Shown: positions 8,592 through 16,653 of the stretch, piece after piece | How positions within the stretch are numbered: position 1 is the first letter of the stretch | Layout of the letters: each line of letters begins with the position of its first letter | From: Candidatus Fermentithermobacillaceae bacterium | GTDB lineage: Bacteria; Bacillota; Sulfobacillia; Fermentithermobacillales; DUSS01 | Direction of reading: 5' to 3' | Assembly: GCA_014896535.1 (NCBI GenBank) | Contig: JADBKE010000015.1 | Coordinates: 1 to 64,000 of the forward strand | DNA: 64,000 nucleotides | The notes under the pieces: generated by a model | The model's input: only the letters and a program-made list of their open reading frames with translations | Told to the model about the DNA's origin: nothing | Database searches by the model: none | Program-made: the position numbers and the translations under genes

Positions 8592-8668
8592 GCCGGAGGA
8601 AACTCGACCGGGCCTTCTGAACCGCGAGATTCGGTTGGCGGGGCGCTATCCTGAGGAGGGAGCAGTTA

Positions 8669-10759
8669 GTGAAGGAATATGCCATAGAAAACCTGCGTAA
8701 TGTTGCTCTGATAGCTCATAGCGGCGCCGGGAAGACGTCCCTCGGTGATGCCATGCTCTTCATATCCGGCGGCAACACGCGCCTTGGCAAGGTTGACGAG
8801 GGCACGTCAATGCTGGATTTCGATTCCGAAGAAATCCGTCGCAAGACCACCATATCCACTTCGGTGGCACCGGTTGAATGGAAAGGCACCAAGATAAATT
8901 TGCTCGATACCCCCGGGTATTTCGACTTCGTGGGTGACGTGCTGTCAGCTCTTCGCGTGGTGGAAGGAGCGATAGTGGTCGTCGATGCGACGGGAGGCGT
9001 GCAGGTAGGGACAGAGATCGTATGGGACTATGCACGGCAACGGAATCTCTCCTGCATCATAGCGATAAACAAGCTTGACAGAGAGAATACCGACTTCTGG
9101 AAGACGCTTGACGAGGTCAACCGCGCCTTTGGCGGCTCTGTCGTTCCGCTCTACATCCCTCTGGGCAAGGAAGCAAATTTCCACGGCGTTGTCGACGTCA
9201 TCGGAGGCAAAGCTCTGCTTACGCAAGGGGAAGGCAAGATAACAGAACAGGATGTTCCCCAAGACCTGAAAGATGCTGTGGACTCCGCCAGGGAGAAACT
9301 GGTCGAGACTGCTTGCGATGGGGACGACGAGCTTATGGAGAAATACATCGAGGGGCAGGAGCTGACCAAGGAAGAGATAACCAGAGGCCTTAAACTCGCC
9401 GTCCTCAAGAGAAAGGCTTTTCCGGCCATTCCGGCTTCGGTGGCCAAAACCATCGGGGTGCATGCCATAATGGATTCCATCGTTGCATACATGCCTTCGC
9501 CTGCTGACGTGAAGGCCCCGGTGGGCAAGGCCCTGGGTTCGGAGGAGGAAAAGTCGTTTGAGGCGACGCCGGCGGCCCCGTTCTCGGCCCTGGTGTGGAA
9601 GACCACGGCTGACCCCTTCGTCGGGAGACTATCTTTGTTCCGGGTGTATTCGGGTAAGTTTGTTTCCAACACCACGTGCTTTAACGCCACGAAAGGCAGG
9701 ACCGAACGGATAGGCCAGCTCTACTCTATCAAAGGCAAGAGCCAGGAACCGGTACCTGAAGTGTCCGCCGGCGATATAGGTGCCGTGGCCAAGCTCCAGG
9801 AGACGACCACAGGAGATACCCTATGTTCGGAGTCGGCACCCATCGTTTATGAACCCATAGCTTTCCCCAATCCCGTCTACTCGGTAGCTGTTCGGCCGAA
9901 GACCAAAGGAGACGAGGACAAGATATCTGCGGGTCTTCAGCGACTGGTTGAAGAAGACCCCACGATTCGAGTGGAGCGAAACACCGAAACCGGGGAGACC
10001 ATACTGTCGGGCCTGGGAGAGGTGCATGTAGACGTCACCACCACCAAGCTAAGGGATAAGTTCCACGTCGATGTGGAGCTTTCCCTTCCCAAGGTGCCCT
10101 ACCGGGAGACCATAAAGGGGACCGCGAAGGCCGAGGGTAAGCACAAGAAACAAACGGGCGGTAGAGGCCAGTACGGTCACGTTTTCATAGAGTTCGAACC
10201 CGCCCCTGATAAGGAGTTCGAGTTTGTGGACAAGATCTTCGGCGGCGCGGTTCCTCGGCAGTACATTCCTGCGGTTGAGAAGGGTTTGCGGGAAGCCCTC
10301 AACGAAGGCGTGCTCGCGGGATACCCTGTGACGAACATAAGGGCTATCCTCTATGACGGCTCGTACCACCCAGTGGACTCTTCGGAACTGGCGTTCAAGA
10401 TCGCTGCGTCGCTTGCCTTTAAGAAGGGGTGCGCCGAAGCTAATCCCGTGCTCCTGGAGCCCATCATGCGGGTAGAGGTCATGGTGCCCGAGCAATTCAT
10501 GGGCGATATCATGGGTGATTTCAACAAGAGACGAGGACGGATTCTGGGTGTGGAGGCCAAAGGTCCCTTCCAGATCATCAGAGCCATGGTCCCCATGGCG
10601 GAGATGTTGAAATACGCCATAGACCTCCGGTCGATGACTCAGGGAAGGGGAATCTTCAAGATGGAGTTTGACCGGTACGAGGAAGTCCCGCCTCAGGTAG
10701 CCGAGGGCATCATTGAGGCCGCCAGGAAAGAGAAAGAAAAGGAAAAAGAAAACAAGTAG
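8669..10759 (+). CDS. elongation factor G paralogue (EF-G-like GTPase)
   Basis: A 696-residue translational GTPase with all five EF-G domains but a divergent P-loop, AHSGAGKTSLGDAM, where the canonical fusA product (at 58073) has [22 protein letters not shown] (G3) and NKLD (G4) are intact, so it should bind and hydrolyse GTP. GTG 8669 follows GAGGAGGG. Paralogues of this type are common in Bacillota and Thermotogota beside a standard EF-G. Their role (translocation under special conditions, or ribosome recycling) is not settled. It has its own candidate promoter and probably does not belong to the sugar operon. Confidence 0.88.
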   Translation: MKEYAIENLRNVALIAHSGAGKTSLGDAMLFISGGNTRLGKVDEGTSMLDFDSEEIRRKTTISTSVAPVEWKGTKINLLDTPGYFDFVGDVLSALRVVEGAIVVVDATGGVQVGTEIVWDYARQRNLSCIIAINKLDRENTDFWKTLDEVNRAFGGSVVPLYIPLGKEANFHGVVDVIGGKALLTQGEGKITEQDVPQDLKDAVDSAREKLVETACDGDDELMEKYIEGQELTKEEITRGLKLAVLKRKAFPAIPASVAKTIGVHAIMDSIVAYMPSPADVKAPVGKALGSEEEKSFEATPAAPFSALVWKTTADPFVGRLSLFRVYSGKFVSNTTCFNATKGRTERIGQLYSIKGKSQEPVPEVSAGDIGAVAKLQETTTGDTLCSESAPIVYEPIAFPNPVYSVAVRPKTKGDEDKISAGLQRLVEEDPTIRVERNTETGETILSGLGEVHVDVTTTKLRDKFHVDVELSLPKVPYRETIKGTAKAEGKHKKQTGGRGQYGHVFIEFEPAPDKEFEFVDKIFGGAVPRQYIPAVEKGLREALNEGVLAGYPVTNIRAILYDGSYHPVDSSELAFKIAASLAFKKGCAEANPVLLEPIMRVEVMVPEQFMGDIMGDFNKRRGRILGVEAKGPFQIIRAMVPMAEMLKYAIDLRSMTQGRGIFKMEFDRYEEVPPQVAEGIIEAARKEKEKEKENK

Positions 10760-10873
10760 CGACGGCGGTGGCAGAGGGGCGGGCACCAGGCAGCAGATAA
10801 TGAGCGGCAGGAGCAATAGGTGCGGGTCCAGCCCAGATGCTTTTCAACTGGGCGAGACGTCCGAGGAGAAGTC

Positions 10874-10925
10874 CCCGCGAAGCTCGGGAGTCAAAGGTAT
10901 ATCCGAGCTCGCGGGAACTTGTTTG
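10874..10925. terminator. hairpin between convergent EF-G paralogue and spoIID
   Basis: CCCGCGAAGCTCGG (10874-10887) pairs with CCGAGCTCGCGGG (10903-10915), a 13-bp stem with one bulged A. AACTTGTTTG follows. The position between two convergent genes suggests a terminator, although the T tract is interrupted. Confidence 0.5.
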
Positions 10926-10968
10926 TGAGTGGGGCTTGCAGGATCCGGTTCCGCGACCGCTCGTTTCC

Positions 10969-11916
10969 TCATTGCCACATGGTTTCTATCTTGACTCCCC
11001 GGTAATAGTACCTGACGATGTCCTGGGCCTTTTTTCCCCTGAGAGCCATCACCCATGCACCCCACTGAGACATGCCCACTCCGTGGCCGTACCCGCGTCC
11101 CCTCATGTAGACGGTGTCGCCCTCAAGCCGCACATCGTCCAGGAGTGTGGATTTCATCCTTTCGCCTCCTAGAGCCAGCCTCAAGGCCGGGGCTGAAACG
11201 GTCTTTCCATTGATGACGATCGTCTCGGCCCTCCCCGACGGACCTTTCTTGCCGATCCGAATCGAAGAAACCGAGTCGCCCACCGGTACGCCGACTGTTC
11301 TCGCCGCCCTGGCGACCTCGGACGCGGAGAACCTCCGGCTCCAAGTCTGCGGCGAACTGGCCGGCATGTCTAGCACCACCGTCACGTAGGGGAGCGTGCC
11401 CATCTTTTGACCCAGTCCCTCTTCGGGGGTGGCCGTCTTGCCTCCGGAGCTCGCATGAAACCACGCCTGGATGGGTTTACCGGCGTACGTGATGACCTGA
11501 CCTCTGGTTGACCGCACGGCTTCTCTTACCCTGTCGTTAACCTTGCTAGCGTCGTAGGCCTGGAACTCCTTGGGGTCGGTGCTGGCGTCCGTTCCCCTTG
11601 CCGGTACGCCCCCGCGCTGGATTTTCTCAAGGGTAAAAGTCCGAGCCACGATAGCCTGGGCTTTGAGAGCTTCTATGGGCCAGTTGGGGTCCATTTCCGC
11701 GGCTACGACCCCTTCGAGGTATGTTTCCAGGGGCATTCGCCGTACAGCGTTCTCCTCGTGAAAATAGACGGAGAGCACAGGCTCGGTTCCGGATTTTTCC
11801 GGGACGCGGCCCACCTGCATCCTGGATATGACGATGACGACAAGGGCTACGAGGATCCCGGAAACCACCCCCCAGACCAGCCTGGGTCTCCTCACCGTGT
11901 CCTGGTCGGCCCCCAA
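10969..11916 (-). CDS. spoIID: stage II sporulation protein D (SpoIID/LytB domain)
   Basis: A 315-residue membrane-anchored peptidoglycan lytic enzyme needed for engulfment of the forespore in spore formers. A short cytoplasmic N-terminus is followed by one transmembrane helix (about residues 13-31) and the SpoIID domain. Landmarks are LEGVVAAEM, whose glutamate (E74) corresponds to the catalytic one, the conserved WFHASSGGKT segment, and the C-terminal RGYGHGVGMSQWGA. The start is TTG, supported by a near-perfect AGGAGGTGATC site just upstream. Its usual partners (SpoIIM, SpoIIP, SpoIIQ) are not in the window. Confidence 0.92.
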   Translation of the reverse strand: MGADQDTVRRPRLVWGVVSGILVALVVIVISRMQVGRVPEKSGTEPVLSVYFHEENAVRRMPLETYLEGVVAAEMDPNWPIEALKAQAIVARTFTLEKIQRGGVPARGTDASTDPKEFQAYDASKVNDRVREAVRSTRGQVITYAGKPIQAWFHASSGGKTATPEEGLGQKMGTLPYVTVVLDMPASSPQTWSRRFSASEVARAARTVGVPVGDSVSSIRIGKKGPSGRAETIVINGKTVSAPALRLALGGERMKSTLLDDVRLEGDTVYMRGRGYGHGVGMSQWGAWVMALRGKKAQDIVRYYYRGVKIETMWQ

Positions 11917-11988
11917 ACGAGATCACCTCCTCCCGTAGGTTTCTCCAACTTGGTGCCCGTCAAAACTCGTTGGAGGCACTGACCGACG

Positions 11989-12017
11989 TTGAGTCCGGAT
12001 GCGTTTGGATGTAGCAT
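11989..12017 (+). promoter_or_regulatory. candidate promoter for trxB and the rRNA methyltransferase
   Basis: TTGAGT (11989-11994) and TAGCAT (12012-12017) with a 17-base spacer, about 34 bases before the trxB start. It fits the divergent arrangement with spoIID. Confidence 0.45.
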
Positions 12018-12050
12018 CGTTGTAAACGGGAGACCGAGAGGTGATTTCAG

Positions 12051-12974
12051 GTGGCGTACGATGTGGTCGTGGTCGGAGGAGGGCCAGCTGGCTTGACGGC
12101 CGCCCTGTACACAGCTCGTTCCGGGTGGAAAGTGATAGTCCTCGACCCCATGGGCGGAGGCGGTCAAGCTGCTACGACGGACATGATCCATAATTATCCA
12201 GGCTTTCCTCAGGGGATAAAGGGTCCGGATCTCATGGAACTCATGGCCCAACACGCCCGTGAGTTCGGTGCCGTCATCGAAATGGACGAGGTTAAAAAGA
12301 TTACTCTTACGGACGACGCGGTTTTTTCGGTGTCGGGGTCAGCTTCTACTTATGAAAGCACCGCAGTGATCTATTGCGCCGGCACCACTCCGAGGCGCCT
12401 TAACGTCCCGGGTGAAGACCGGTTGATTGGAAAGGGTGTGAGCTTTTGCGCCACGTGCGACGGTCCCCTGTTTTCTGGCCAGAGGGTAGCCGTGGTAGGA
12501 GGGGGTGATTCTGCCCTCACCGAGGCGCAGTTTCTCGCCAGACTTGCGTCGCAGGTGATTTTGATACACCGAAGGGATGAGTTCAGAGCCGGGCTTTATA
12601 ACCAGAGGATGGTCAGGGAAAACCCCAAGATCGTCTTGCGCATGAACTCCGTGGTCGACGAGATTCACGGTGATACGCACGTCGAAGCCATAACCGTGAG
12701 AAACGTGAAGACCGGAGAAGTTGAGGAAGAACCCGTTTCAGCGGTCTTCGTGTACGTGGGGTCCTCGCCTAACACGGCGCCCGTCGCGGACCTGGTTGAC
12801 ACGGACGACAGCGGCTATATCGTGACCGAGCCGGACATGTCGACGAAAACCCCCGGTCTTTACGCTGCCGGTGATGTTCGACGGAAATCCTTGCGGCAGG
12901 TGACGACGGCAGTTGGGGACGGGGCAACTGCGGCGTTTGCAGCCGAGACTTACCTGATGAGGCGGATAACATGA
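12051..12974 (+). CDS. trxB: thioredoxin-disulfide reductase
   Basis: A 307-residue FAD/NADPH-dependent thioredoxin reductase of the low-molecular-weight bacterial type. It has an N-terminal FAD site VVVGGGPAGLTAAL, the redox-active CATC pair (C133/C136), the NADPH-binding VAVVGGGDSALTEA, and the C-terminal FAD motif AAGDVRRKSLRQV. It reduces thioredoxin in the cytoplasm; no thioredoxin gene is adjacent. GTG 12051 follows GAGGTGAT. Its stop overlaps the start of the next gene by 4 bases (ATGA), so the two are translationally coupled. A flavoprotein with ferredoxin rather than NADPH as donor cannot be excluded, since such relatives exist in anaerobes. Confidence 0.9.
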   Translation: MAYDVVVVGGGPAGLTAALYTARSGWKVIVLDPMGGGGQAATTDMIHNYPGFPQGIKGPDLMELMAQHAREFGAVIEMDEVKKITLTDDAVFSVSGSASTYESTAVIYCAGTTPRRLNVPGEDRLIGKGVSFCATCDGPLFSGQRVAVVGGGDSALTEAQFLARLASQVILIHRRDEFRAGLYNQRMVRENPKIVLRMNSVVDEIHGDTHVEAITVRNVKTGEVEEEPVSAVFVYVGSSPNTAPVADLVDTDDSGYIVTEPDMSTKTPGLYAAGDVRRKSLRQVTTAVGDGATAAFAAETYLMRRIT

Positions 12975-14167
12975 GGGCTAGAGTAGAGCTTAAGCCGGGT
13001 CAAAAGCACCGGGCGATAACGGGTCATCCATGGGTGTTTCAGACCGAGGTTTGTTCGGTCGAAGGTTCGTTTCAACCCGGAGATATAGTGGACGTGGTGG
13101 ATTCTAAAGGCAGATTTATAGGCAGGGGATACATAAACCCGGCTTCCCAGATTCTGGTGCGCATCCTCACCCGGGAGGACGAGGATATCAACGAAGAGTT
13201 CATAATGCGACGGTTTGAGGCGGCGGTTCTTTTTCGAAAGCAGATCTACGAGGACAACTGGCCTCCCGAACGCAGCGGTATCGGCACAAGGCTCGTATTT
13301 TCCGAAGCCGACTTCTTACCCGGGCTCATAGTGGACGACTTCGGTGGCTACGTTGTATTTCAGACACTCACCCTCGGCATGGACAGGTGGAAGGATGTGG
13401 TGATCCGGGCCATCGCGGATCTTTTAGCGCCTAAGGGCATATATGAGAGAAACGACGCGCCCGTCCGCTCCCTTGAGGGTCTTCCGCAAGTCGCCGGCTT
13501 TGTCGGACGTCCTTTCGACCCCCTGGTGGAGATCGACGAAAACGGAGTCAGGCATCTGGTGGACGTGGCCAAGGGGCAAAAGACAGGCTACTTCCTGGAC
13601 CAGAAGGAGAATAGACTGGCCGTCAGGTGGCTCGCCAAGGATAAGAAAGTCCTGGACGCATTTTCGTATTCAGGGGGATTCAGTCTGTCCCTTGCCAAAG
13701 GCGGAGCTGTCCACGTGACTGCGATCGACGTGTCCGAGGCGGCTTTGGACTTGTTTCAAGCATCGGCGAAGCTGAACCGGCTGGACACCGAGTTCCAGCT
13801 TCGCGCGGCCAATGCTTTCGATGAGCTGCGCGATTACGACCGGAGGGGCGAATTCTTCGATGTGGTTGTCCTGGACCCCCCGGCGTTTGCGAGAAGCCGC
13901 CGGGCGGTGCCAAGGGCGCTGGCCGGATATAAAGAGATCAACCTGAGGGCCATCAAGGTAGTGCGACCCGGAGGCTTTCTCATCACGTCATCCTGCTCCC
14001 AACACCTTTTCCCCACCGAGTTCGAAAGCGTGATCGAAGATGCCGCACATGACGCGGGCCGGGTCCTGCGCTTGCTGGAAAGGCGCGGGCAGGCCAGGGA
14101 TCACCCGGTGCTGGTAGGAGTGCCCGAAACCGAATACCTCAAGTGTCGCATTTACCAGGTGCTCTAG
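12971..14167 (+). CDS. class I SAM-dependent rRNA methyltransferase (RlmI-like)
   Basis: A 398-residue protein with an N-terminal PUA RNA-binding domain (about residues 1-80), a central linker domain, and a C-terminal Rossmann methyltransferase (LDAFSYSGGFSL, AIDVSEAAL, VVLDPPAFARS). This matches the RlmI family, which makes 5-methylcytidine in 23S rRNA. TSSCSQH carries the expected catalytic cysteine region. It overlaps trxB by 4 bases. The exact target nucleotide is inferred from the family. Confidence 0.88.
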   Translation: MRARVELKPGQKHRAITGHPWVFQTEVCSVEGSFQPGDIVDVVDSKGRFIGRGYINPASQILVRILTREDEDINEEFIMRRFEAAVLFRKQIYEDNWPPERSGIGTRLVFSEADFLPGLIVDDFGGYVVFQTLTLGMDRWKDVVIRAIADLLAPKGIYERNDAPVRSLEGLPQVAGFVGRPFDPLVEIDENGVRHLVDVAKGQKTGYFLDQKENRLAVRWLAKDKKVLDAFSYSGGFSLSLAKGGAVHVTAIDVSEAALDLFQASAKLNRLDTEFQLRAANAFDELRDYDRRGEFFDVVVLDPPAFARSRRAVPRALAGYKEINLRAIKVVRPGGFLITSSCSQHLFPTEFESVIEDAAHDAGRVLRLLERRGQARDHPVLVGVPETEYLKCRIYQVL

Positions 14168-14276
14168 TGCGGTGGGTCATCGCATGTTCCATCCGGCCGG
14201 GCAGAGTGTGCCCGTACTATGTGCCTTCCTTCGAAGGTCCCAAATCGCGGTCGACGAACGGAGTACCTAGACGCTA

Positions 14277-14304
14277 TTGCGTTTTCCCACCGAAGGTGTA
14301 TACT
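14277..14304 (+). promoter_or_regulatory. sigma-A-type promoter of the ctsR operon
   Basis: TTGCGT (14277-14282) and TATACT (14299-14304), with a 16-base spacer. The predicted start of transcription is near 14311, directly over the CtsR operator. Confidence 0.7.
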
Positions 14305-14313
14305 GATGCCGAA

Positions 14314-14330
14314 GGTCAAAGATAGTTAAA
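14314..14330 (+). promoter_or_regulatory. CtsR operator
   Basis: GGTCAAA-GAT-AGTTAAA matches the known CtsR heptad direct repeat (A/GGTCAAA, 3 bases, A/GGTCAAA), with one change in the second heptad. It overlaps the predicted transcription start, as expected for repression of the operon by its own first product. Confidence 0.85.
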
Positions 14331-14389
14331 GTAAAAAGAGACGGATCGATTGGAATGAAATCAGGCGAAACCGGCCAGGGGGTGAGAGA

Positions 14390-14869
14390 TTGTCCTGTCT
14401 TGCTGACGTAATCGAGGAGTATATACGGATGCTCGTAGAACAGGGAAAAGGCATTGCGCAGATTCAGAGGGTCTCCATCGCCGAAAGGTTCGGTTGCACG
14501 CCCTCTCAAGTGACGTACGTGATAACGTCAAGATTCCGACCGGAAAGAGGGTATGTTACCGAGTCCAGAAGAGGCGGGGGAGGCTTTATCCGTGTCAGAC
14601 GAATATCGCTTGGACCGAACCTGCTCGAAGACGTATTTGAGATGGTGGGCGACAGCACGAATCAGGCCGAAGCCCACCACCTGATAAGCCGCCTGGAGGA
14701 GGAGGGGTACGTCGACGAAAAGTCGGCTCGAGTGATGAAAGCGGCTGTTTCCAGGGATACTCTGGTGGTAGATCCTCCCTTGAGGGATATTCTGAGAGCT
14801 AACATTCTCAAAGCTATGTTGTGTGCGTATTTTGTGGGCGGGCAGGTCGACCGTAGCGGCGACTTGTGA
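14390..14869 (+). CDS. ctsR: transcriptional repressor CtsR
   Basis: A 159-residue class III heat-shock repressor. The winged helix-turn-helix contains the glycine-rich wing SRRGGGGFIRVRRI, which contacts the operator and senses temperature. The C-terminal half is the four-helix dimer/McsB-binding domain. TTG 14390 follows GGGGGTGAG. First gene of the ctsR-mcsA-mcsB-clpC operon, and very probably autoregulated through the operator at 14314-14330. Confidence 0.95.
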   Translation: MSCLADVIEEYIRMLVEQGKGIAQIQRVSIAERFGCTPSQVTYVITSRFRPERGYVTESRRGGGGFIRVRRISLGPNLLEDVFEMVGDSTNQAEAHHLISRLEEEGYVDEKSARVMKAAVSRDTLVVDPPLRDILRANILKAMLCAYFVGGQVDRSGDL

Positions 14870-14887
14870 TGAAGGGAGTGAGTCGAA

Positions 14888-15412
14888 ATGTTGTGTGAGG
14901 AGTGCGGAAAGCGAACCGCCACGGTACATGTTGAGCAGACGATAAACGGGAAGAAGACCGTGATGAATTTGTGCGAGGAGTGCGCCCGGGAGAAGGGTGT
15001 ACTGAACGTCTTCTTCCAGGAAGCGTTTTCCATTGATAATCTCCTGTCTGCGCTCTTGGGTTCGATTCAGTCCGAGGTTCCCGCTCTCGGACCCGGGGAG
15101 ACCGAAACAAGATGCCCGGTGTGTGGAATGAGCTACAGAGATTTTGCCCGTTACGGGCGGCTGGGATGTTCCAGGTGTTACGAAACGTTCGACGACCGCC
15201 TTACGCCACTGCTGCGAAGGATACACGGGTCCGACCGTCACGTGGGCAAGGTAGCTTCGCGAGCGAAAGGTGCTTCCAAACTGGAACGGGAGATCGAGTC
15301 CCTGAAGCGCCAGCTGTCCCAGGCGGTGGCCAGGGAGGCTTATGAAGAAGCCGCCGTTCTGCGGGACAAGATCCGGGACCTCGAAAAGAAACTCGGGGGT
15401 GGTGCGCGTTGA
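14888..15412 (+). CDS. mcsA: McsA, zinc-binding activator of protein-arginine kinase
   Basis: 174 residues with four CxxC zinc motifs (CEEC near residues 3-6, CEEC near 29-32, CPVC, CSRC), followed by a C-terminal UVR domain (REAYEEAAVLRDKIRDLEKKL). McsA stimulates McsB and helps it control CtsR and feed ClpC. ATG 14888 has GGGAGTGAG upstream. It overlaps mcsB by 4 bases. Confidence 0.93.
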   Translation: MLCEECGKRTATVHVEQTINGKKTVMNLCEECAREKGVLNVFFQEAFSIDNLLSALLGSIQSEVPALGPGETETRCPVCGMSYRDFARYGRLGCSRCYETFDDRLTPLLRRIHGSDRHVGKVASRAKGASKLEREIESLKRQLSQAVAREAYEEAAVLRDKIRDLEKKLGGGAR

Positions 15413-16491
15413 CGGACAGGGAAGTTCTCGACACCATTCTGACCAGGGCCGCGTCTCCCTGGATGGACGGGAGCGGACGCCTCAGCGATGTCGTTCTGTC
15501 ATCCAGAGTCAGACTGGCGAGGAACCTCAAAGACGTGCCGTTTCCCCATCTCCTCCGGGGAGATGACGCTAAGGAAGTCATGTTCCGAATCAGGAAAGCC
15601 ATCGACTCGGTGAACGGGAAGGGGGCCTGGGGCCTCCTTCACTTCGTGGATCTCGAGGACCTGACGCACCTGGACAGGATGGTCCTGGTCGAAAAGCATC
15701 TCATCAGTCCGCAACACGCCCAGCCCGGGGCCGGCAAGGGCCTTGCGTTCAGGGAAGACGAAGTCCTGGACATCATGATTAACGAAGAGGACCACATTCG
15801 TCTTCAATGCCTGTATTCCGGACTCGAGCTGGAAGAGGCATGGGTAGCTGCATCGGGTATGGACGATCTTCTCGAGGAGGTGCTCCCCTTCGCCTACTCG
15901 GACCGGCTGGGATACCTTACGGCTTGCCCGACCAATGCCGGCACAGGTCTCAGGGCTTCGGTCATGGTTCACCTTGCGGGTCTCAGCATGGCGGGGCAGG
16001 TTGGCAGGGTCCTTACGGCCGTTAACAAGGTAGGACTTGTAGTCCGGGGGCTATACGGAGAGGGGACGGAGGGTCAGGGTAACGTCTTCCAGATTTCAAA
16101 TCAAATCACACTGGGCCAGACGGAAAAAGAGATAATCGACAACCTGTCTACCGTGGCTCAGCAAGTGGTTTCCGAAGAAAAGAGGATGCGGGAAACCCTC
16201 CTTCGCTCAAACCGTCAAGAGGTTGAGGACAGGGTTTGGCGGTCCATGGGGATACTGACCAACGCAAGAGCGCTGACTTCGAAAGAAGCGATGAAACTGT
16301 GGTCTGACGTGCGGATGGGTGTGGACATGGGCATCATTCCTAACTTAACCGTTAAGCAGATCAACGAAGTGATGGTGATGTCCCGACCTCACTTTGTCCA
16401 AAAGGTGTCAGGCCGCGAAATGCCTCCGTCCGAAAGGGATACTAAACGCGCCGAGCTCATCAGGCATCATCTCTCTACGAAGAGCCGGTGA
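15409..16491 (+). CDS. mcsB: protein-arginine kinase McsB
   Basis: A 360-residue phosphagen-kinase fold enzyme that phosphorylates arginines and marks proteins for ClpCP. VVLSSRVRLARNL (ATP-phosphate contacts) and TACPTNAGTGLRASVMVHL (active-site region with the conserved cysteine) are visible. The start is a TTG sharing bases with the mcsA stop codon. The C-terminal region that binds ClpC and CtsR is full length. Confidence 0.94.
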   Translation: MTDREVLDTILTRAASPWMDGSGRLSDVVLSSRVRLARNLKDVPFPHLLRGDDAKEVMFRIRKAIDSVNGKGAWGLLHFVDLEDLTHLDRMVLVEKHLISPQHAQPGAGKGLAFREDEVLDIMINEEDHIRLQCLYSGLELEEAWVAASGMDDLLEEVLPFAYSDRLGYLTACPTNAGTGLRASVMVHLAGLSMAGQVGRVLTAVNKVGLVVRGLYGEGTEGQGNVFQISNQITLGQTEKEIIDNLSTVAQQVVSEEKRMRETLLRSNRQEVEDRVWRSMGILTNARALTSKEAMKLWSDVRMGVDMGIIPNLTVKQINEVMVMSRPHFVQKVSGREMPPSERDTKRAELIRHHLSTKSR

Positions 16492-16518
16492 GTCGCGGTA
16501 AGTCGGCGAACGGGGGCG

Positions 16519-16549
16519 GTGTTTGAACACGGGGGTGGTGTTCGAACAC
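16519..16549. repeat. twin 12-bp palindromes upstream of clpC
   Basis: GTGTTTGAACAC (16519-16530) and GTGTTCGAACAC (16538-16549), the second a perfect palindrome, lie 19 bases apart in the 162-base gap between mcsB and clpC. The arrangement resembles a double operator. The pair can also fold as one hairpin through GAACAC/GTGTTC. No known regulator is assigned. Confidence 0.6.
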
Positions 16550-16653
16550 GGTGCATTGTCAAGCAAGCGTCTTGAGACTCAAGGCCAGGCTGAGGAAGCC
16601 CGGTCTGTCCGGGCGTTCAGAAAGATTGAAAGCGAGTCGAAGGGGGATCTGAA

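Noticed and set aside
8460-8654. Small open frame between EIIB and the EF-G paralogue
   Set aside because: No ribosome site; it overlaps the terminator-like hairpin and the candidate promoter.
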